From NCBI RefSeq assembly GCF_011808225.1, contig NZ_SOYS01000008.1, positions 1 through 64,000 of the forward strand: a stretch of DNA of 64,000 bases. Reading direction: 5' to 3'. The stretch's first letter is position 1. Each line of letters opens with the position of its first letter. The notes beneath the pieces were generated by a model. It saw only the letters and a list, made by a program, of their open reading frames with translations, searched no databases and had not been told where the DNA came from. Positions 9,931-22,251 of this stretch are shown here, one piece after another. Source of the stretch: Cedecea colo. GTDB taxonomy: Bacteria > Pseudomonadota > Gammaproteobacteria > Enterobacterales > Enterobacteriaceae. Made by a program: the position numbers and the translations under genes.

Positions 9931-9972
9931 TTGACTTAAATCAAAGTTTGCAGTCGGCGGGGCTGGTATACA
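9931..9972 (+). promoter_or_regulatory. grcA promoter with FNR box I
   Basis: The FNR box TTGAC-TTAA-ATCAA lies at 9931-9944 and a -10 element TATACA at 9967-9972. With a start near 9978-9979 the box is centred near -41, the class II FNR activator position. Induction under oxygen limitation is therefore expected, as in E. coli. Confidence 0.8.
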
Positions 9973-10057
9973 GATCATCAGCGCAATAAAGGTTTTACCA
10001 ATGAGCCAGAACGCGGCTCAAAAGAATCAGCAAAACTAGCCCACAGGGAGATATAAA

Positions 10058-10441
10058 ATGATTACTGGTATCCAGATTACAAAAGCTGCAAACGACGAAC
10101 TACTGCACTCTTTCTGGCTGCTCGACAGCGAAAAAGGCGAAGCACGTTGTGTATGTGCGAAAGCGGGCTTTTCAGAAGATGAAGTGGTGGCCGTAAGCAA
10201 ACTCGGACAGTTTGAGTATCGCGAAATTCCGCTGGAAGTAAAACCTGAGGTCCGTGTGGAAGGCGGCCAGCACCTGAACGTGAATGTGCTACGTCGTGAA
10301 ACGCTGCAGGATGCCGTTGAGCATCCGGAGAAATACCCGCAGCTGACTATCCGTGTTTCTGGTTATGCCGTGCGTTTCAACTCCCTGACGCCAGAACAAC
10401 AGCGCGACGTGATCGCTCGTACTTTCACTGAAAGCCTGTAA
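10058..10441 (+). CDS. grcA: Autonomous glycyl radical cofactor GrcA
   Basis: A 127-residue spare part for pyruvate formate-lyase. It carries the glycyl-radical domain and restores activity to oxygen-damaged PflB. The radical-site motif RVSGYAVRF near the C-terminus matches the end of PflB, and the N-terminus [20 protein letters not shown] is that of E. coli YfiD. Two FNR boxes lie upstream, and an AGGGAGAT Shine-Dalgarno precedes the ATG. In E. coli eamB and yfiE lie between grcA and srmB; they are missing here. Confidence 0.97.
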   Translation: MITGIQITKAANDELLHSFWLLDSEKGEARCVCAKAGFSEDEVVAVSKLGQFEYREIPLEVKPEVRVEGGQHLNVNVLRRETLQDAVEHPEKYPQLTIRVSGYAVRFNSLTPEQQRDVIARTFTESL

Positions 10442-10456
10442 TCACGTAAAGAATGC

Positions 10457-10488
10457 AAAAGCCGGCTCAGCGATGCGTCGGCTTTTTT
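10457..10488 (+). terminator. grcA terminator
   Basis: AAAAGCCG/CGGCTTTT stem with a 14-nt loop and a T-rich 3' side, 15 bp after the grcA stop. Confidence 0.75.
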
Positions 10489-10541
10489 GTCGGTTCGACA
10501 GAATTTTGGGCTAAAACGGCCAAATCCCGGACTCAATTTAT

Positions 10542-10577
10542 AAAAAAACCGCCTCCGGAGAGACGGTTTTTTGTTTT
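10542..10577 (-). terminator. srmB terminator (probably bidirectional)
   Basis: AAAAAACCG pairs with CGGTTTTTT around a CCGG-centred loop. On the minus strand the hairpin is followed by a T run, 10 bp past the srmB stop. The symmetric A/T flanks would also stop grcA read-through. Confidence 0.8.
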
Positions 10578-10586
10578 ACTGCTGAA

Positions 10587-11909
10587 TTATTCCGCAGACT
10601 CAGATTTCGCGGCGCTCGGCTTACGGCGCTTGCCAACGTTTTTCTTATCGCGGTGACGAACTTTCACGCGCGGCTTTTCTTTCTCGTCTTTCTTTTTCTC
10701 TTCACGCTTCGCAAGCACTTTCTTCGATGGCTTGCCGGTGAGTTTTTCACTTGGCGCGCGAGTCGTTGGGCGCAGCTCATCAATGACTCGTGATTTTAAC
10801 GGCTCATTCATGTAGCGAGTAATTTTGCCCAGCAGCAGATGATCGTGAGCTTCAACCAGAGAAATTGCCGTGCCTTTAAGGCCTGCACGCCCGGTACGAC
10901 CGATACGGTGTAAATAAGTATCGGCTGTGCGCGGCATATCAAAGTTGAACACGTGACTCACGTCTGGAATATCGATACCGCGCGCAGCAACGTCCGTGGC
11001 AATCAGCACGTTGACGCGTCCATCGGTCAAACGTTTGATAGCCTCGGTGCGTTTCATTTGCACCATTTCACCTTCGAGATAGCAGGTATTAATACCCGCT
11101 TCACGCAGCCATGCTACCAGCTCATGCACGCGCTCGCGCTTACGAACAAATACGATGGAGCGCGTCGCGTCCGGCTGTTGCAGCAGGTTCACCAGCAGCG
11201 CAGTTTTATGCACCACGTCATCGGCACGGTAATACCACTGGTGGATTTTCTTACGCTCGCGAGTGGACGGCGTAGCGGAAACCTCAACTGGATCTTCCAG
11301 CAGACGTTCTGCAAAATTCTTAATCGCATCGCCTTCAAGCGTGGCGGAGAAAAGCATGGTCTGTTTACGCCAGCGAGTTTCGGCGGCGATAGTTTCAATA
11401 TCCTGTGCGAAACCCAGATCCAGCATGCGATCGGCTTCATCCAGAATCAGCGTCTCTACCGCGCGGCAGTCAAAGTTTTCTTCTTTGATGTATTGCAGCA
11501 GGCGGCCGGTGGTGGCGACCACGATATCCTGGTTCTCGCTGAAGACTTCAGCATGGTTCATATAAGCTACGCCGCCGGTGATAGTGGCGATATCAAGATG
11601 CGTATGTTTCGCCAGCTCACGGGCGTGATCCGCTACCTGCATTGCCAGCTCGCGAGTTGGCGTAACGATCAAAATGCGCGGCGGGCCGGATTTCTTGCGC
11701 GGGAAGTCGATCAAATGCTGTAACACTGGCAGCAGATAGGCCGCCGTTTTACCGGTACCCGTTGGTGCGGAACCCAGAACATCACGCCCCTCAAGCGCAG
11801 GAGGAATGGCGGCAGCCTGAATGGCTGTCGGGCGAGTGAAGCCCTTATCCTGGAGCGCGTCCAAAAGGCTTTCGTCTAGTTCGAGTTCGGAAAAAGTGCT
11901 TACAGTCAT
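10587..11909 (-). CDS. srmB: ATP-dependent RNA helicase SrmB (DEAD-box)
   Basis: A 440-residue DEAD-box helicase that helps early assembly of the 50S ribosomal subunit in E. coli. Visible motifs in order are the Q motif (FTRPTAIQ), I (APTGTGKT), Ia (PTRELA), II (DEAD), III (SAT), the domain-2 block IATDVAARGID, and VI (HRIGRTGRAG). After residue ~385 comes a lysine/arginine-rich tail (KKVLAKREEKKKDEKEK) that likely binds RNA. Length fits E. coli SrmB (444 aa). It is transcribed divergently from trmN6. Confidence 0.97.
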   Translation of the reverse strand: MTVSTFSELELDESLLDALQDKGFTRPTAIQAAAIPPALEGRDVLGSAPTGTGKTAAYLLPVLQHLIDFPRKKSGPPRILIVTPTRELAMQVADHARELAKHTHLDIATITGGVAYMNHAEVFSENQDIVVATTGRLLQYIKEENFDCRAVETLILDEADRMLDLGFAQDIETIAAETRWRKQTMLFSATLEGDAIKNFAERLLEDPVEVSATPSTRERKKIHQWYYRADDVVHKTALLVNLLQQPDATRSIVFVRKRERVHELVAWLREAGINTCYLEGEMVQMKRTEAIKRLTDGRVNVLIATDVAARGIDIPDVSHVFNFDMPRTADTYLHRIGRTGRAGLKGTAISLVEAHDHLLLGKITRYMNEPLKSRVIDELRPTTRAPSEKLTGKPSKKVLAKREEKKKDEKEKPRVKVRHRDKKNVGKRRKPSAAKSESAE

Positions 11910-12042
11910 GGTCTACCTCTATGTGGGGCGCCGATTATAGACGTTATGGCTGCGATCTTCATCTGTTAGTGTATCTAAGTGATGCTTTTCCTGGCATCGA
12001 GTTTCACTTATGCTACTGCGGTTTCTTTACAGGGTTAATAAG

Positions 12043-12780
12043 ATGTCCAGGCAGAAAGCGCATTTGCGTCGTGACGGATTCACATTTAAGCAGTTTTTTA
12101 TCGCCCACGATCGCTGTGCGATGAAGGTTGGTACGGACGGTACTTTACTCGGCGCCTGGGCTCCGGTCGCCAACGTTAAAAGCGTGCTGGACATTGGCAC
12201 GGGAAGCGGTTTGCTGGCGCTGATGCTTGCGCAACGCACGCCTGATAATGTCACCATCGATGCCGTGGAACTCGATCCCATCGCGGCTGAACAGGCGGCA
12301 GAAAACGCCAGCGGCTGCCGTTGGGCGTCCCGTATAAACGTGCATTGTGCGGATATTCGCCAATGGGCGCAGCAGGCGACAAAACGTTATTCCCTTATCG
12401 TCAGCAACCCACCTTTCTTCGAGCAGGGAAGCGCCTGTGCTTCACCTGAACGCGCGCAGGCTCGCTACACCACAACGCTTGATCATAGCGCGTTGCTGAG
12501 CAGTGCGGCGCAGCTAATTACCGAAGACGGTTTTTTCTGTGTGATCATGCCTGAAACGGCGGGTACAGCCTTTACGGAGCTGGCTAAAACGCAGGGATGG
12601 TTTGTGCGCTATCGCACGGACGTTGCAGATAATGAAACCCGTTTACCTCATCGTGTGATGCTTGCGCTCTCGCCAACTGACGGTGAATATTTTACCGAGC
12701 GCCTGGTTATTCGTGGGCCAGACCAGACCTGGTCCGAAGGTTACTGCGGTCTGACCCAGGATTTCTATTTATTTATGTGA
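12043..12780 (+). CDS. trmN6: tRNA1(Val) (adenine(37)-N6)-methyltransferase TrmN6 (YfiC)
   Basis: A 245-residue SAM-dependent methyltransferase that forms m6A37 in tRNA1(Val). Motif I is [15 protein letters not shown], the acidic post-motif is DAVELD, and the N6-adenine catalytic motif is NPPF (NPPY in E. coli). The start [19 protein letters not shown] was chosen because AGGG lies 8 bp upstream and the family begins there. Its last 16 bp overlap the convergent nadB end. Confidence 0.95.
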   Translation: MSRQKAHLRRDGFTFKQFFIAHDRCAMKVGTDGTLLGAWAPVANVKSVLDIGTGSGLLALMLAQRTPDNVTIDAVELDPIAAEQAAENASGCRWASRINVHCADIRQWAQQATKRYSLIVSNPPFFEQGSACASPERAQARYTTTLDHSALLSSAAQLITEDGFFCVIMPETAGTAFTELAKTQGWFVRYRTDVADNETRLPHRVMLALSPTDGEYFTERLVIRGPDQTWSEGYCGLTQDFYLFM

Positions 12781-14381
12781 AGCGGAGAAAGGATGCTCGG
12801 CCCCGATTGTTCTGCAAGATTCGGATAGTCGAGCGTGTAGTGTAATCCCCGGCTCTCTTTACGCATCATCGCGCAGCGCACAATCAGCTCCGCTACCTGC
12901 ACAAGGTTTCGCAGTTCCAGCAGATTGTTGGAAACCCGGAAGTGCGCGTAATACTCATCGATCTCTTGTTGCAGCATGGTGATGCGGCGCAAAGCGCGCT
13001 CCAGGCGGCGCGTGGTACGCACAATACCTACATAATCCCACATAAATAATCGCAGCTCGTGCCAGTTATGTTGAATAACAACCTGCTCGTCCGGGTTGTC
13101 TACCCGGCTGTCATCCCAGTCCGGCAGGGATTTCGTTTCGCGGGCGAAAGGCATGCGCTTAATGATATCTTCCGCAGCGGACCAGCCGTAAACCAGGCAC
13201 TCCAGCAGGGAATTCGAGGCCATACGGTTAGCCCCATGCAGGCCGGTATAGGTTACTTCACCGATGGCGTACAGGCCGTCAACGTCCGTGCGTCCGTTCT
13301 CGTCAATCATCACGCCGCCGCAGGTATAATGCGCAGCGGGAACAACGGGCACCGGTTCTTTAGTCAAATCGATTCCCAGCCCCAGCAGTTTTTCATAGAT
13401 GGTCGGGAAATGATGACGGACGAACGCTTCCGGCTTGTGGCTGATATCGAGATACATGCAGTCTGCACCGAGACGCTTCATCTCGTGGTCGATAGCGCGG
13501 GCGACAATATCGCGTGGGGCAAGCTCGCCGCGCTCATCAAAATCGGGCATAAAACGAGTGCCATCAGGACGCTTGAGATAAGCACCTTCGCCTCGTAGTG
13601 CTTCTGTCAGCAGGAAGTTACGCGCCTGCGGATGAAAAAGGGCCGTCGGATGGAACTGATTAAACTCCAGATTCGCTACGCGGCAGCCTGCGCGCCAGGC
13701 CATGGCGATACCGTCGCCGGAAGAAATATCCGGGTTAGTCGTATATTGATAAACTTTCGAAGCACCGCCGGTCGCCAGCACAACGGCCTTCGCGCGGCAG
13801 GTTTCTACTTTCTCGCGATTACGATTCCAGACCCATGCACCGACGACGCGGCGGGTGCCCGGCAGGCCAATTTTATCAGAGACAATAAGGTCGACCGCGT
13901 TACTGCGCTCAATGATGCGGATGTTCGGGTGGCTCAGCGCCTTACCGACCAGCGTGGTTTCCACTGCTTTACCGGTCGCATCGGCTGCATGCAGGATACG
14001 GCGGTGACTGTGGCCGCCTTCTCGGGTCAGGTGATAGTTCTCTGACCCATTTGCCTGAATTTCTGTATCGAATAGCACGCCCTGATCGATGAGCCATTGC
14101 ACGCAGTGGCGCGCGTTGCCTGCAACAAACTCCACCGCCTCGCGGTCACAAATTCCTGCGCCTGCAATAAGCGTATCTTCCACGTGCGAGTCGATGCTAT
14201 CGGTTTCATCGAACACCGCTGCAATTCCGCCCTGAGCATAAAAGGTGGACCCTTCGTTAACCGGGCCCTTACTCAGAACAATTACGTTGCAGCTTTGGGC
14301 GAGTCGCAAAGCAAGGGAAAGACCGGCAGCTCCGCTACCGACGATCAGTACATCACAGGTAAGTTCGGAATGAGTGTTCAT
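12765..14381 (-). CDS. nadB: L-aspartate oxidase NadB
   Basis: A 538-residue flavoenzyme that oxidises L-aspartate to iminoaspartate, the first step of de novo NAD synthesis; NadA is elsewhere. The FAD-binding Rossmann motif [15 protein letters not shown] lies at the N-terminus. [16 protein letters not shown] and the catalytic arginine segment RDIVARAI are present, and [16 protein letters not shown] marks the flavin-capping end. The start [20 protein letters not shown] fits E. coli NadB (540 aa). A perfect NadR operator lies immediately upstream. Confidence 0.97.
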   Translation of the reverse strand: MNTHSELTCDVLIVGSGAAGLSLALRLAQSCNVIVLSKGPVNEGSTFYAQGGIAAVFDETDSIDSHVEDTLIAGAGICDREAVEFVAGNARHCVQWLIDQGVLFDTEIQANGSENYHLTREGGHSHRRILHAADATGKAVETTLVGKALSHPNIRIIERSNAVDLIVSDKIGLPGTRRVVGAWVWNRNREKVETCRAKAVVLATGGASKVYQYTTNPDISSGDGIAMAWRAGCRVANLEFNQFHPTALFHPQARNFLLTEALRGEGAYLKRPDGTRFMPDFDERGELAPRDIVARAIDHEMKRLGADCMYLDISHKPEAFVRHHFPTIYEKLLGLGIDLTKEPVPVVPAAHYTCGGVMIDENGRTDVDGLYAIGEVTYTGLHGANRMASNSLLECLVYGWSAAEDIIKRMPFARETKSLPDWDDSRVDNPDEQVVIQHNWHELRLFMWDYVGIVRTTRRLERALRRITMLQQEIDEYYAHFRVSNNLLELRNLVQVAELIVRCAMMRKESRGLHYTLDYPNLAEQSGPSILSPLHINK

Positions 14382-14383
14382 TG

Positions 14384-14401
14384 TGTTTAATTTACTAAAC
14401 A
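14384..14401 (-). promoter_or_regulatory. NadR operator of nadB
   Basis: TGTTTA-ATTTAC-TAAACA is an exact match to the NadR box TGTTTA-N6-TAAACA. It ends only 2 bp before the nadB ATG, so repression by NadR with NAD/ATP would cover the leader itself. Confidence 0.88.
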
Positions 14402-14705
14402 AAGGTTGGGCCAGCATAGCACTCGACGTGGGTTGCAACACGTTTTTTTTCTATCCGCGTTGTATGAACTAAACAGCAGGCGTTTTTCATATGCCGTTAA
14501 GCATGAGGCGTCAGATAATGTAAAATTTTTGCGAAAGCGAGCGTTAGTTACAGATTTACTGATGAAAAATCGCCTTTCGTGCGATACTCTGCGTAGTGCT
14601 CTGCGGGTGGTTTTTTATAAAACAGAGCGTAACCGTTTTGCGTAGCCGAACTTATAATCAAGAAAAGATAATTCGCGAAACAGAACAGAAAAACAAAGGC
14701 GTAAC

Positions 14706-14734
14706 GGAACTTTGCTCCCTTCGGGCACTCAAAC
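14706..14734 (+). promoter_or_regulatory. sigma-E dependent promoter of rpoE (autoregulation)
   Basis: GGAACTT (14706-14712), a 16-bp spacer and TCAAAC (14729-14734) match the sigma-E promoter consensus. They occupy the same place as the autoregulated rpoE promoter of E. coli. Transcription would start near 14740, giving a ~75-nt leader. Confidence 0.82.
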
Positions 14735-14749
14735 CCTGAGCTTGCTCAT

Positions 14750-14818
14750 ATTACAGAGTTCGGGTGGCTTTTCGATTACGTGTGGAAATTAGGTTTGGGG
14801 AGACATTACCTCGGATGA
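14750..14818 (+). CDS. Possible rpoE leader ORF (RseD-like), start uncertain
   Basis: In the +1 frame relative to rpoE there is an open frame ending DYVWKLGLGRHYLG. Its TGA (14816-14818) overlaps the rpoE ATG as ATGA, the layout of a translationally coupled leader peptide. In E. coli a leader ORF called rseD couples to rpoE in this position. There is no ATG in this frame. Candidate starts are GTG at 14780 (12 codons) or ATT at 14750, given here as the outer limit. Whether it is translated cannot be told from sequence. Confidence 0.4.
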   Translation: MTEFGWLFDYVWKLGLGRHYLG

Positions 14819-15390
14819 GCGAGCAGTTAACGGATCAGGTCCTTGTCGAACGGGTCCAGAAAGGAGATCAGAAGTCCTTCAATTTACTGGTAATTCGTTA
14901 TCAGCATAAGGTGGCGAGCCTGGTTTCCCGTTATGTCCCGTCCGGGGATGTCCCGGATGTGGTGCAGGAAGCTTTTATTAAAGCTTATCGTGCGCTGGAT
15001 TCTTTCCGCGGCGATAGCGCGTTTTACACGTGGTTGTACCGCATTGCGGTCAACACGGCGAAAAATTACCTGGTTGCTCAGGGCAGGCGTCCTCCGTCCA
15101 GCGATGTGGATGCAATAGATGCTGAAAACTTCGAAAGCGGCAGCGCGCTGAAAGAAATTTCGAACCCTGAGAATTTAATGTTGTCTGAAGAACTGAGACA
15201 AATAGTTTTCCGTACTATTGAGTCGCTCCCCGAAGATTTACGCATGGCCATTACGCTGCGGGAGTTGGATGGTTTGAGCTATGAAGAAATAGCCGTCATC
15301 ATGGACTGCCCGGTCGGTACAGTGCGATCGCGTATTTTCCGCGCGCGGGAAGCTATTGATAATAAAGTTCAACCGCTTATCAGGCGTTGA
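14815..15390 (+). CDS. rpoE: RNA polymerase sigma-E factor RpoE
   Basis: A 191-residue ECF sigma factor for envelope stress, held inactive at the membrane by RseA. Region 2 reads QEAFIKAYRALDSFRGDSAF-YTWLYRIAVN and region 4 reads LDGLSYEEIAVIMDCPVGTV, both nearly identical to E. coli RpoE. The ATG at MSEQLTDQVLV was chosen for family length. An in-frame GTG 17 codons upstream lies inside the leader. First gene of rpoE-rseA-rseB-rseC; rseA follows after 31 bp. Confidence 0.98.
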   Translation: MSEQLTDQVLVERVQKGDQKSFNLLVIRYQHKVASLVSRYVPSGDVPDVVQEAFIKAYRALDSFRGDSAFYTWLYRIAVNTAKNYLVAQGRRPPSSDVDAIDAENFESGSALKEISNPENLMLSEELRQIVFRTIESLPEDLRMAITLRELDGLSYEEIAVIMDCPVGTVRSRIFRAREAIDNKVQPLIRR

Positions 15391-15421
15391 CGATAGCGGG
15401 TTACTGGAAGGGTATTTAGGT

Positions 15422-16069
15422 ATGCAGAAAGAACAGCTTTCCGCTTTAATGGATGGGGAGACTCTGGATAGCGAGCTGCTGAACACATTATCGAAAGATA
15501 ACAACTTGCAGCATAGCTGGGAGAGCTACCACCTAATCCGCGACACCATGCGCGGAGATACCAGTGAAATTCTTCATTTTAATATTGCGGCTAACGTTAT
15601 GGCTGCAATCGAAAATGAACCAGCGCGTCAGGCCACGCCACTGATACCGGAACAACAGCCCCAGCCGCAGCAATGGCAGAAAATGCCGTTCTGGCAAAAG
15701 GTGCGTCCGTGGGCCAGCCAGCTTACCCAGATGGGAGTGGCGGCATGCGTATCGCTTGCGGTTATCGTTGGGGTGCAGCACTATAACGGTCAGTCAGACA
15801 ATCCTGCGCAGCCGGAAACACCGGTATTCAACACGCTGCCAATGATGGGCAAAGCCAGCCCGGTAAGCTTAGGCGTACCGTCTGACAGCACTGCCAGCAC
15901 GGGTCAGCAGCAGGTGCAGGAACAGCGTCGTCGTATCAACGCTATGCTGCAGGATTATGAATTGCAGCGTCGTTTACACGCCGAGCAACTCCAGTTTGAA
16001 CAGGCACAAACCCAGCAGGCTGCTGTGCAAGTACCAGGAAACCAAACTTTAGGAACTCAATCGCAGTAA
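15422..16069 (+). CDS. rseA: Anti-sigma-E factor RseA
   Basis: A 215-residue single-pass inner-membrane protein. The cytoplasmic N-terminal ~95 residues (MQKEQLSALMDGE, SWESYHLIRDTMRGD) bind sigma-E. One membrane segment lies near residues 100-118 (MGVAACVSLAVIVGV), and the periplasmic part carries the DegS-cleaved and RseB-binding regions. Regulated proteolysis by DegS, RseP and ClpXP releases sigma-E. Its stop shares one base with the rseB start (TAATG), indicating translational coupling. Confidence 0.96.
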   Translation: MQKEQLSALMDGETLDSELLNTLSKDNNLQHSWESYHLIRDTMRGDTSEILHFNIAANVMAAIENEPARQATPLIPEQQPQPQQWQKMPFWQKVRPWASQLTQMGVAACVSLAVIVGVQHYNGQSDNPAQPETPVFNTLPMMGKASPVSLGVPSDSTASTGQQQVQEQRRRINAMLQDYELQRRLHAEQLQFEQAQTQQAAVQVPGNQTLGTQSQ

Positions 16070-17025
16070 TGAAGCAACTTTGGTGTGCTCTGTCCCTGGT
16101 GGCGGGCAGCCTGTTGTTCACCTCCAGCGCCTCGGCGGATACCGTTTCGTCCGGGGCGTTGTTGCAGCAGATGAACCAGGCGAGTCAGTCACTCAATTAT
16201 GAGTTGGCGTTTATCAGTATCAATAAGCAGGGGATAGAGTCCTTACGCTATCGTCATGCCCGGCTGGATAACCGACCGCTTGCACAATTACTTCAAATGG
16301 ATGGCCCTCGTCGGGAAGTTGTCCAGCGCGGTAGCGAAATCAGCTACTTTGAGCCTGGGCTGGAACCGTTCACGCTGAACGGGGATTATATCGTCGACTC
16401 CCTGCCTTCTATTGTCTATACCGATTTCAAACGCCTGACGCCGTATTATGACTTTATCTCCGTGGGCCGCACGCGTATTGCCGACAGGCTTTGTGAAGTC
16501 ATCCGCGTCGTTGCCCGTGACGGTACACGTTACAGTTACATCGTCTGGATGGACGCCGAAACTAAGCTGCCGCTACGCGTCGATTTACTCGACAGAGACG
16601 GTGAAACGCTGGAGCAGTTCCGCGTGATTTCATTTTCGGTGAATGAACAGGTAAGCGGAATGATGCAAAAGCTTGCCAAAGCGAGCCTGCCGCCGCTGCT
16701 TTCCATGCCGGGCGGTGAAAAATCCAACTTCTCCTGGGCACCAACCTGGCTGCCGCAAGGTTTCAGCGAAGTTTCCAGCAGCCGCCGGCCTTTACCCACC
16801 GTTGATGTGCCCATTGAGTCACGCCTTTATTCAGATGGCTTGTTTAGCTTCTCTGTGAATATCAGCCGTGCAGGTACTGCCAGCGGCGATCAGCTGCTGC
16901 GCACCGGGCGTCGCACCGTTAGCTCTGTTGTGCGTAATAAAACAGAAATTACCATCGTGGGTGAATTACCGCCGCAAACGGCCAAACGTATTGCGGACAG
17001 CATCAAATTCAGGACGGCTCCATGA
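16069..17025 (+). CDS. rseB: Sigma-E regulatory protein RseB
   Basis: A 318-residue periplasmic protein with a Sec signal peptide cut after SSASA (residue 23). The MucB/RseB fold senses mislocalised lipoproteins or LPS and shields RseA from DegS. Recognisable blocks are NYELAFISINKQGIESLRYR and RVDLLDRDGETLEQFRVISF. The gene overlaps rseA by one base and rseC by four. Confidence 0.96.
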   Translation: MKQLWCALSLVAGSLLFTSSASADTVSSGALLQQMNQASQSLNYELAFISINKQGIESLRYRHARLDNRPLAQLLQMDGPRREVVQRGSEISYFEPGLEPFTLNGDYIVDSLPSIVYTDFKRLTPYYDFISVGRTRIADRLCEVIRVVARDGTRYSYIVWMDAETKLPLRVDLLDRDGETLEQFRVISFSVNEQVSGMMQKLAKASLPPLLSMPGGEKSNFSWAPTWLPQGFSEVSSSRRPLPTVDVPIESRLYSDGLFSFSVNISRAGTASGDQLLRTGRRTVSSVVRNKTEITIVGELPPQTAKRIADSIKFRTAP

Positions 17026-17501
17026 TCAAAGAATGGGCGACCGTTGTCTCCTGGGAAAAAGGCGAGGCGCTGCTGCGTTGCGACGTAAAAGCGTCATGCA
17101 ACAGTTGCGCATCGCGCGCGGGCTGCGGCAGCAGATTGCTCAACAAGCTTGGGCCGCAAAATCATCATCTCCTGTCGGTCGCAAGTGAACAGCCGCTGGT
17201 AGAAGGGCAGAAAGTCGAGCTGGGTATTGCCGAAGGCAGCCTGATCGGCTCTGCGCTGCTGGTGTATATGTTTCCGCTGGTGGGCCTTTTCCTGCTAGCT
17301 GCGCTATTTCAGGGATTATTCGGCTCCGATCTCGCGGCGTTTTGCGGCGCGGTGCTGGGCGGCATGGGCGGTTTTCTTCTGGCTCGCGGCATTTCTGCAA
17401 AGCTGAGCCATCGTGCAGACTGGCAGCCCGTTATTCTGAGCGTTGCGCTGCCTCCGGATGCGCTGCGCGTTGAGACAATCACTTCCGCAGATGACCGGTA
17501 A
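17022..17501 (+). CDS. rseC: SoxR-reducing system / sigma-E operon protein RseC
   Basis: A 159-residue inner-membrane protein. A cytosolic N-terminal cysteine cluster (CDVKASCNSCASRAGCGS) is followed by two membrane segments (GSALLVYMFPLVGLFLLAAL and LAAFCGAVLGGMGGFLLA). E. coli RseC takes part with the Rsx complex in keeping SoxR reduced, and has a minor link to sigma-E control. It overlaps rseB by ATGA and ends the operon. Confidence 0.95.
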   Translation: MIKEWATVVSWEKGEALLRCDVKASCNSCASRAGCGSRLLNKLGPQNHHLLSVASEQPLVEGQKVELGIAEGSLIGSALLVYMFPLVGLFLLAALFQGLFGSDLAAFCGAVLGGMGGFLLARGISAKLSHRADWQPVILSVALPPDALRVETITSADDR

Positions 17502-17707
17502 AATTCTGCTGGCCGTTATTCAATGCAACACTTCTGCCCGGCCTCTTTTCTTCTCACAGCTAAGCTTGCAGGATGAGCAGTTTCCTCGCTTTCTCGTTGT
17601 AGTGTAGAATGCGGCGTTTCAGGCAGAAGACAGCCATTGACATCATGCTCCGTACAGCGCGAAGCGCCGAGCTCTCAGGCATTTGTAAGGCATAAAAACC
17701 TCTAACT

Positions 17708-19507
<1,800 letters not shown>

Positions 19508-19521
19508 CCTAAGGAGTTGGC

Positions 19522-20496
19522 ATGGCGAATATGTTCGCCTTGATCCTCGTGATAGCCACGCTGGTGACGGGCATTTTATGGTGTATCGATAAGTTTATCT
19601 TTGCGCCAAAGCGTCGTGAAAAACAGGCGGCAGCGCAGGCTGCCACTGGCGAAACGTTGGATCCGAAAACGCTGAAAAAGGTTGGGCCAAAACCCGGCTG
19701 GCTGGAAACCGGCGCGTCCGTATTCCCGGTTCTGGCAATTGTTCTGATCGTGCGTTCGTTTATTTACGAACCCTTCCAGATCCCATCGGGTTCAATGATG
19801 CCGACGCTGTTAATTGGCGATTTTATTCTGGTCGAGAAATTTGCCTACGGCATTAAAGATCCTATTTACCAGAAAACGCTAATTGAAACGGGCCATCCAA
19901 AACGCGGTGATATTGTGGTCTTTAAATATCCGCAGGATCCGAGTCTGGATTACATTAAACGCGCAGTTGGTTTACCGGGCGATCGCGTAAGCTACGATCC
20001 GGTGGCGAAAGAAGTTACCGTGCAGCCAAATTGCAGCTCCGGCCAGGCCTGTGAAAACGCGCTGCCGATTACTTACAGCAATGTAGAGCCGAGCGACTTT
20101 GTACAGACCTTCGCGCGTAACAACGGTAGCGAAGCGACCTCCGGTTTCTTCCAGGTTGCGCAAAACGAAACCAAAGAAGGCGGTATTCGCCTGGCGCAGC
20201 GCAAAGAGTCGCTGGGTGACGTAACGCACCGTATTCTTACCGTGCCGATCGCGCAGGACCAGCTGGGAATGTACTACCAGCAGCAGGGTCAGCAACTGGC
20301 GACGTGGATTGTGCCGCCGGGACATTATTTCATGATGGGCGATAATCGCGATAACAGCGCCGATAGCCGCTACTGGGGCTTCGTTCCTGAGCAAAATCTG
20401 GTCGGTAAAGCAACCGCTATCTGGATGAGCTTTGAGAAGCAAGAAGGTCAGTGGCCAACCGGCGTTCGCTTAAATCGTATTGGCGGAATCCATTGA
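19522..20496 (+). CDS. lepB: Signal peptidase I LepB
   Basis: A 324-residue inner-membrane serine protease that removes signal peptides from exported proteins. Two N-terminal membrane segments precede the periplasmic catalytic domain. The Ser/Lys dyad is Ser91 in IPSGSMMPTL and Lys146 in YIKRAVGLPGD. The family box GHYFMMGDNRDNSADSRYWG is intact. AGGAG precedes the ATG. Length equals E. coli LepB. Confidence 0.98.
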   Translation: MANMFALILVIATLVTGILWCIDKFIFAPKRREKQAAAQAATGETLDPKTLKKVGPKPGWLETGASVFPVLAIVLIVRSFIYEPFQIPSGSMMPTLLIGDFILVEKFAYGIKDPIYQKTLIETGHPKRGDIVVFKYPQDPSLDYIKRAVGLPGDRVSYDPVAKEVTVQPNCSSGQACENALPITYSNVEPSDFVQTFARNNGSEATSGFFQVAQNETKEGGIRLAQRKESLGDVTHRILTVPIAQDQLGMYYQQQGQQLATWIVPPGHYFMMGDNRDNSADSRYWGFVPEQNLVGKATAIWMSFEKQEGQWPTGVRLNRIGGIH

Positions 20497-20538
20497 TCAA
20501 TTAAATCTATTCAGGTGACGACATCCCCGGTCGTTGTG

Positions 20539-20546
20539 TATAGAAT
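20539..20546 (+). promoter_or_regulatory. -10 element of the rnc operon promoter
   Basis: TATAGAAT about 45 bp after lepB is a good sigma-70 -10 element at the position where the rnc-era-recO promoter is expected. No strong -35 is visible. Confidence 0.5.
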
Positions 20547-20565
20547 ATCCCCCCGTATTTAGGTT

Positions 20566-20635
20566 GGCTCCTCGCTGAGGAGCCACGGCACACGAAACAG
20601 CGTTGGGCTCCCTGGTTCAGGTCTGTTCCGTGTGC
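20566..20635 (+). promoter_or_regulatory. Structured rnc leader (RNase III autoregulation site)
   Basis: Two hairpins fill the leader. The first is GGCTCCTC/GAGGAGCC (20566-20584). The second is a long stem pairing GCACACGAAACAG (20588-20600) with CTGTTCCGTGTGC (20623-20635), with one mismatch. In E. coli RNase III cleaves a leader stem-loop here and so destabilises its own message. Confidence 0.75.
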
Positions 20636-20638
20636 TGA

Positions 20639-22248
<1,610 letters not shown>

Positions 22249-22251
22249 TTG

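Noticed and set aside
14406..14645. 79-codon frame in the nadB-rpoE spacer
   Set aside because: No start signal and no recognisable family; the stretch is better explained as promoter and leader DNA.
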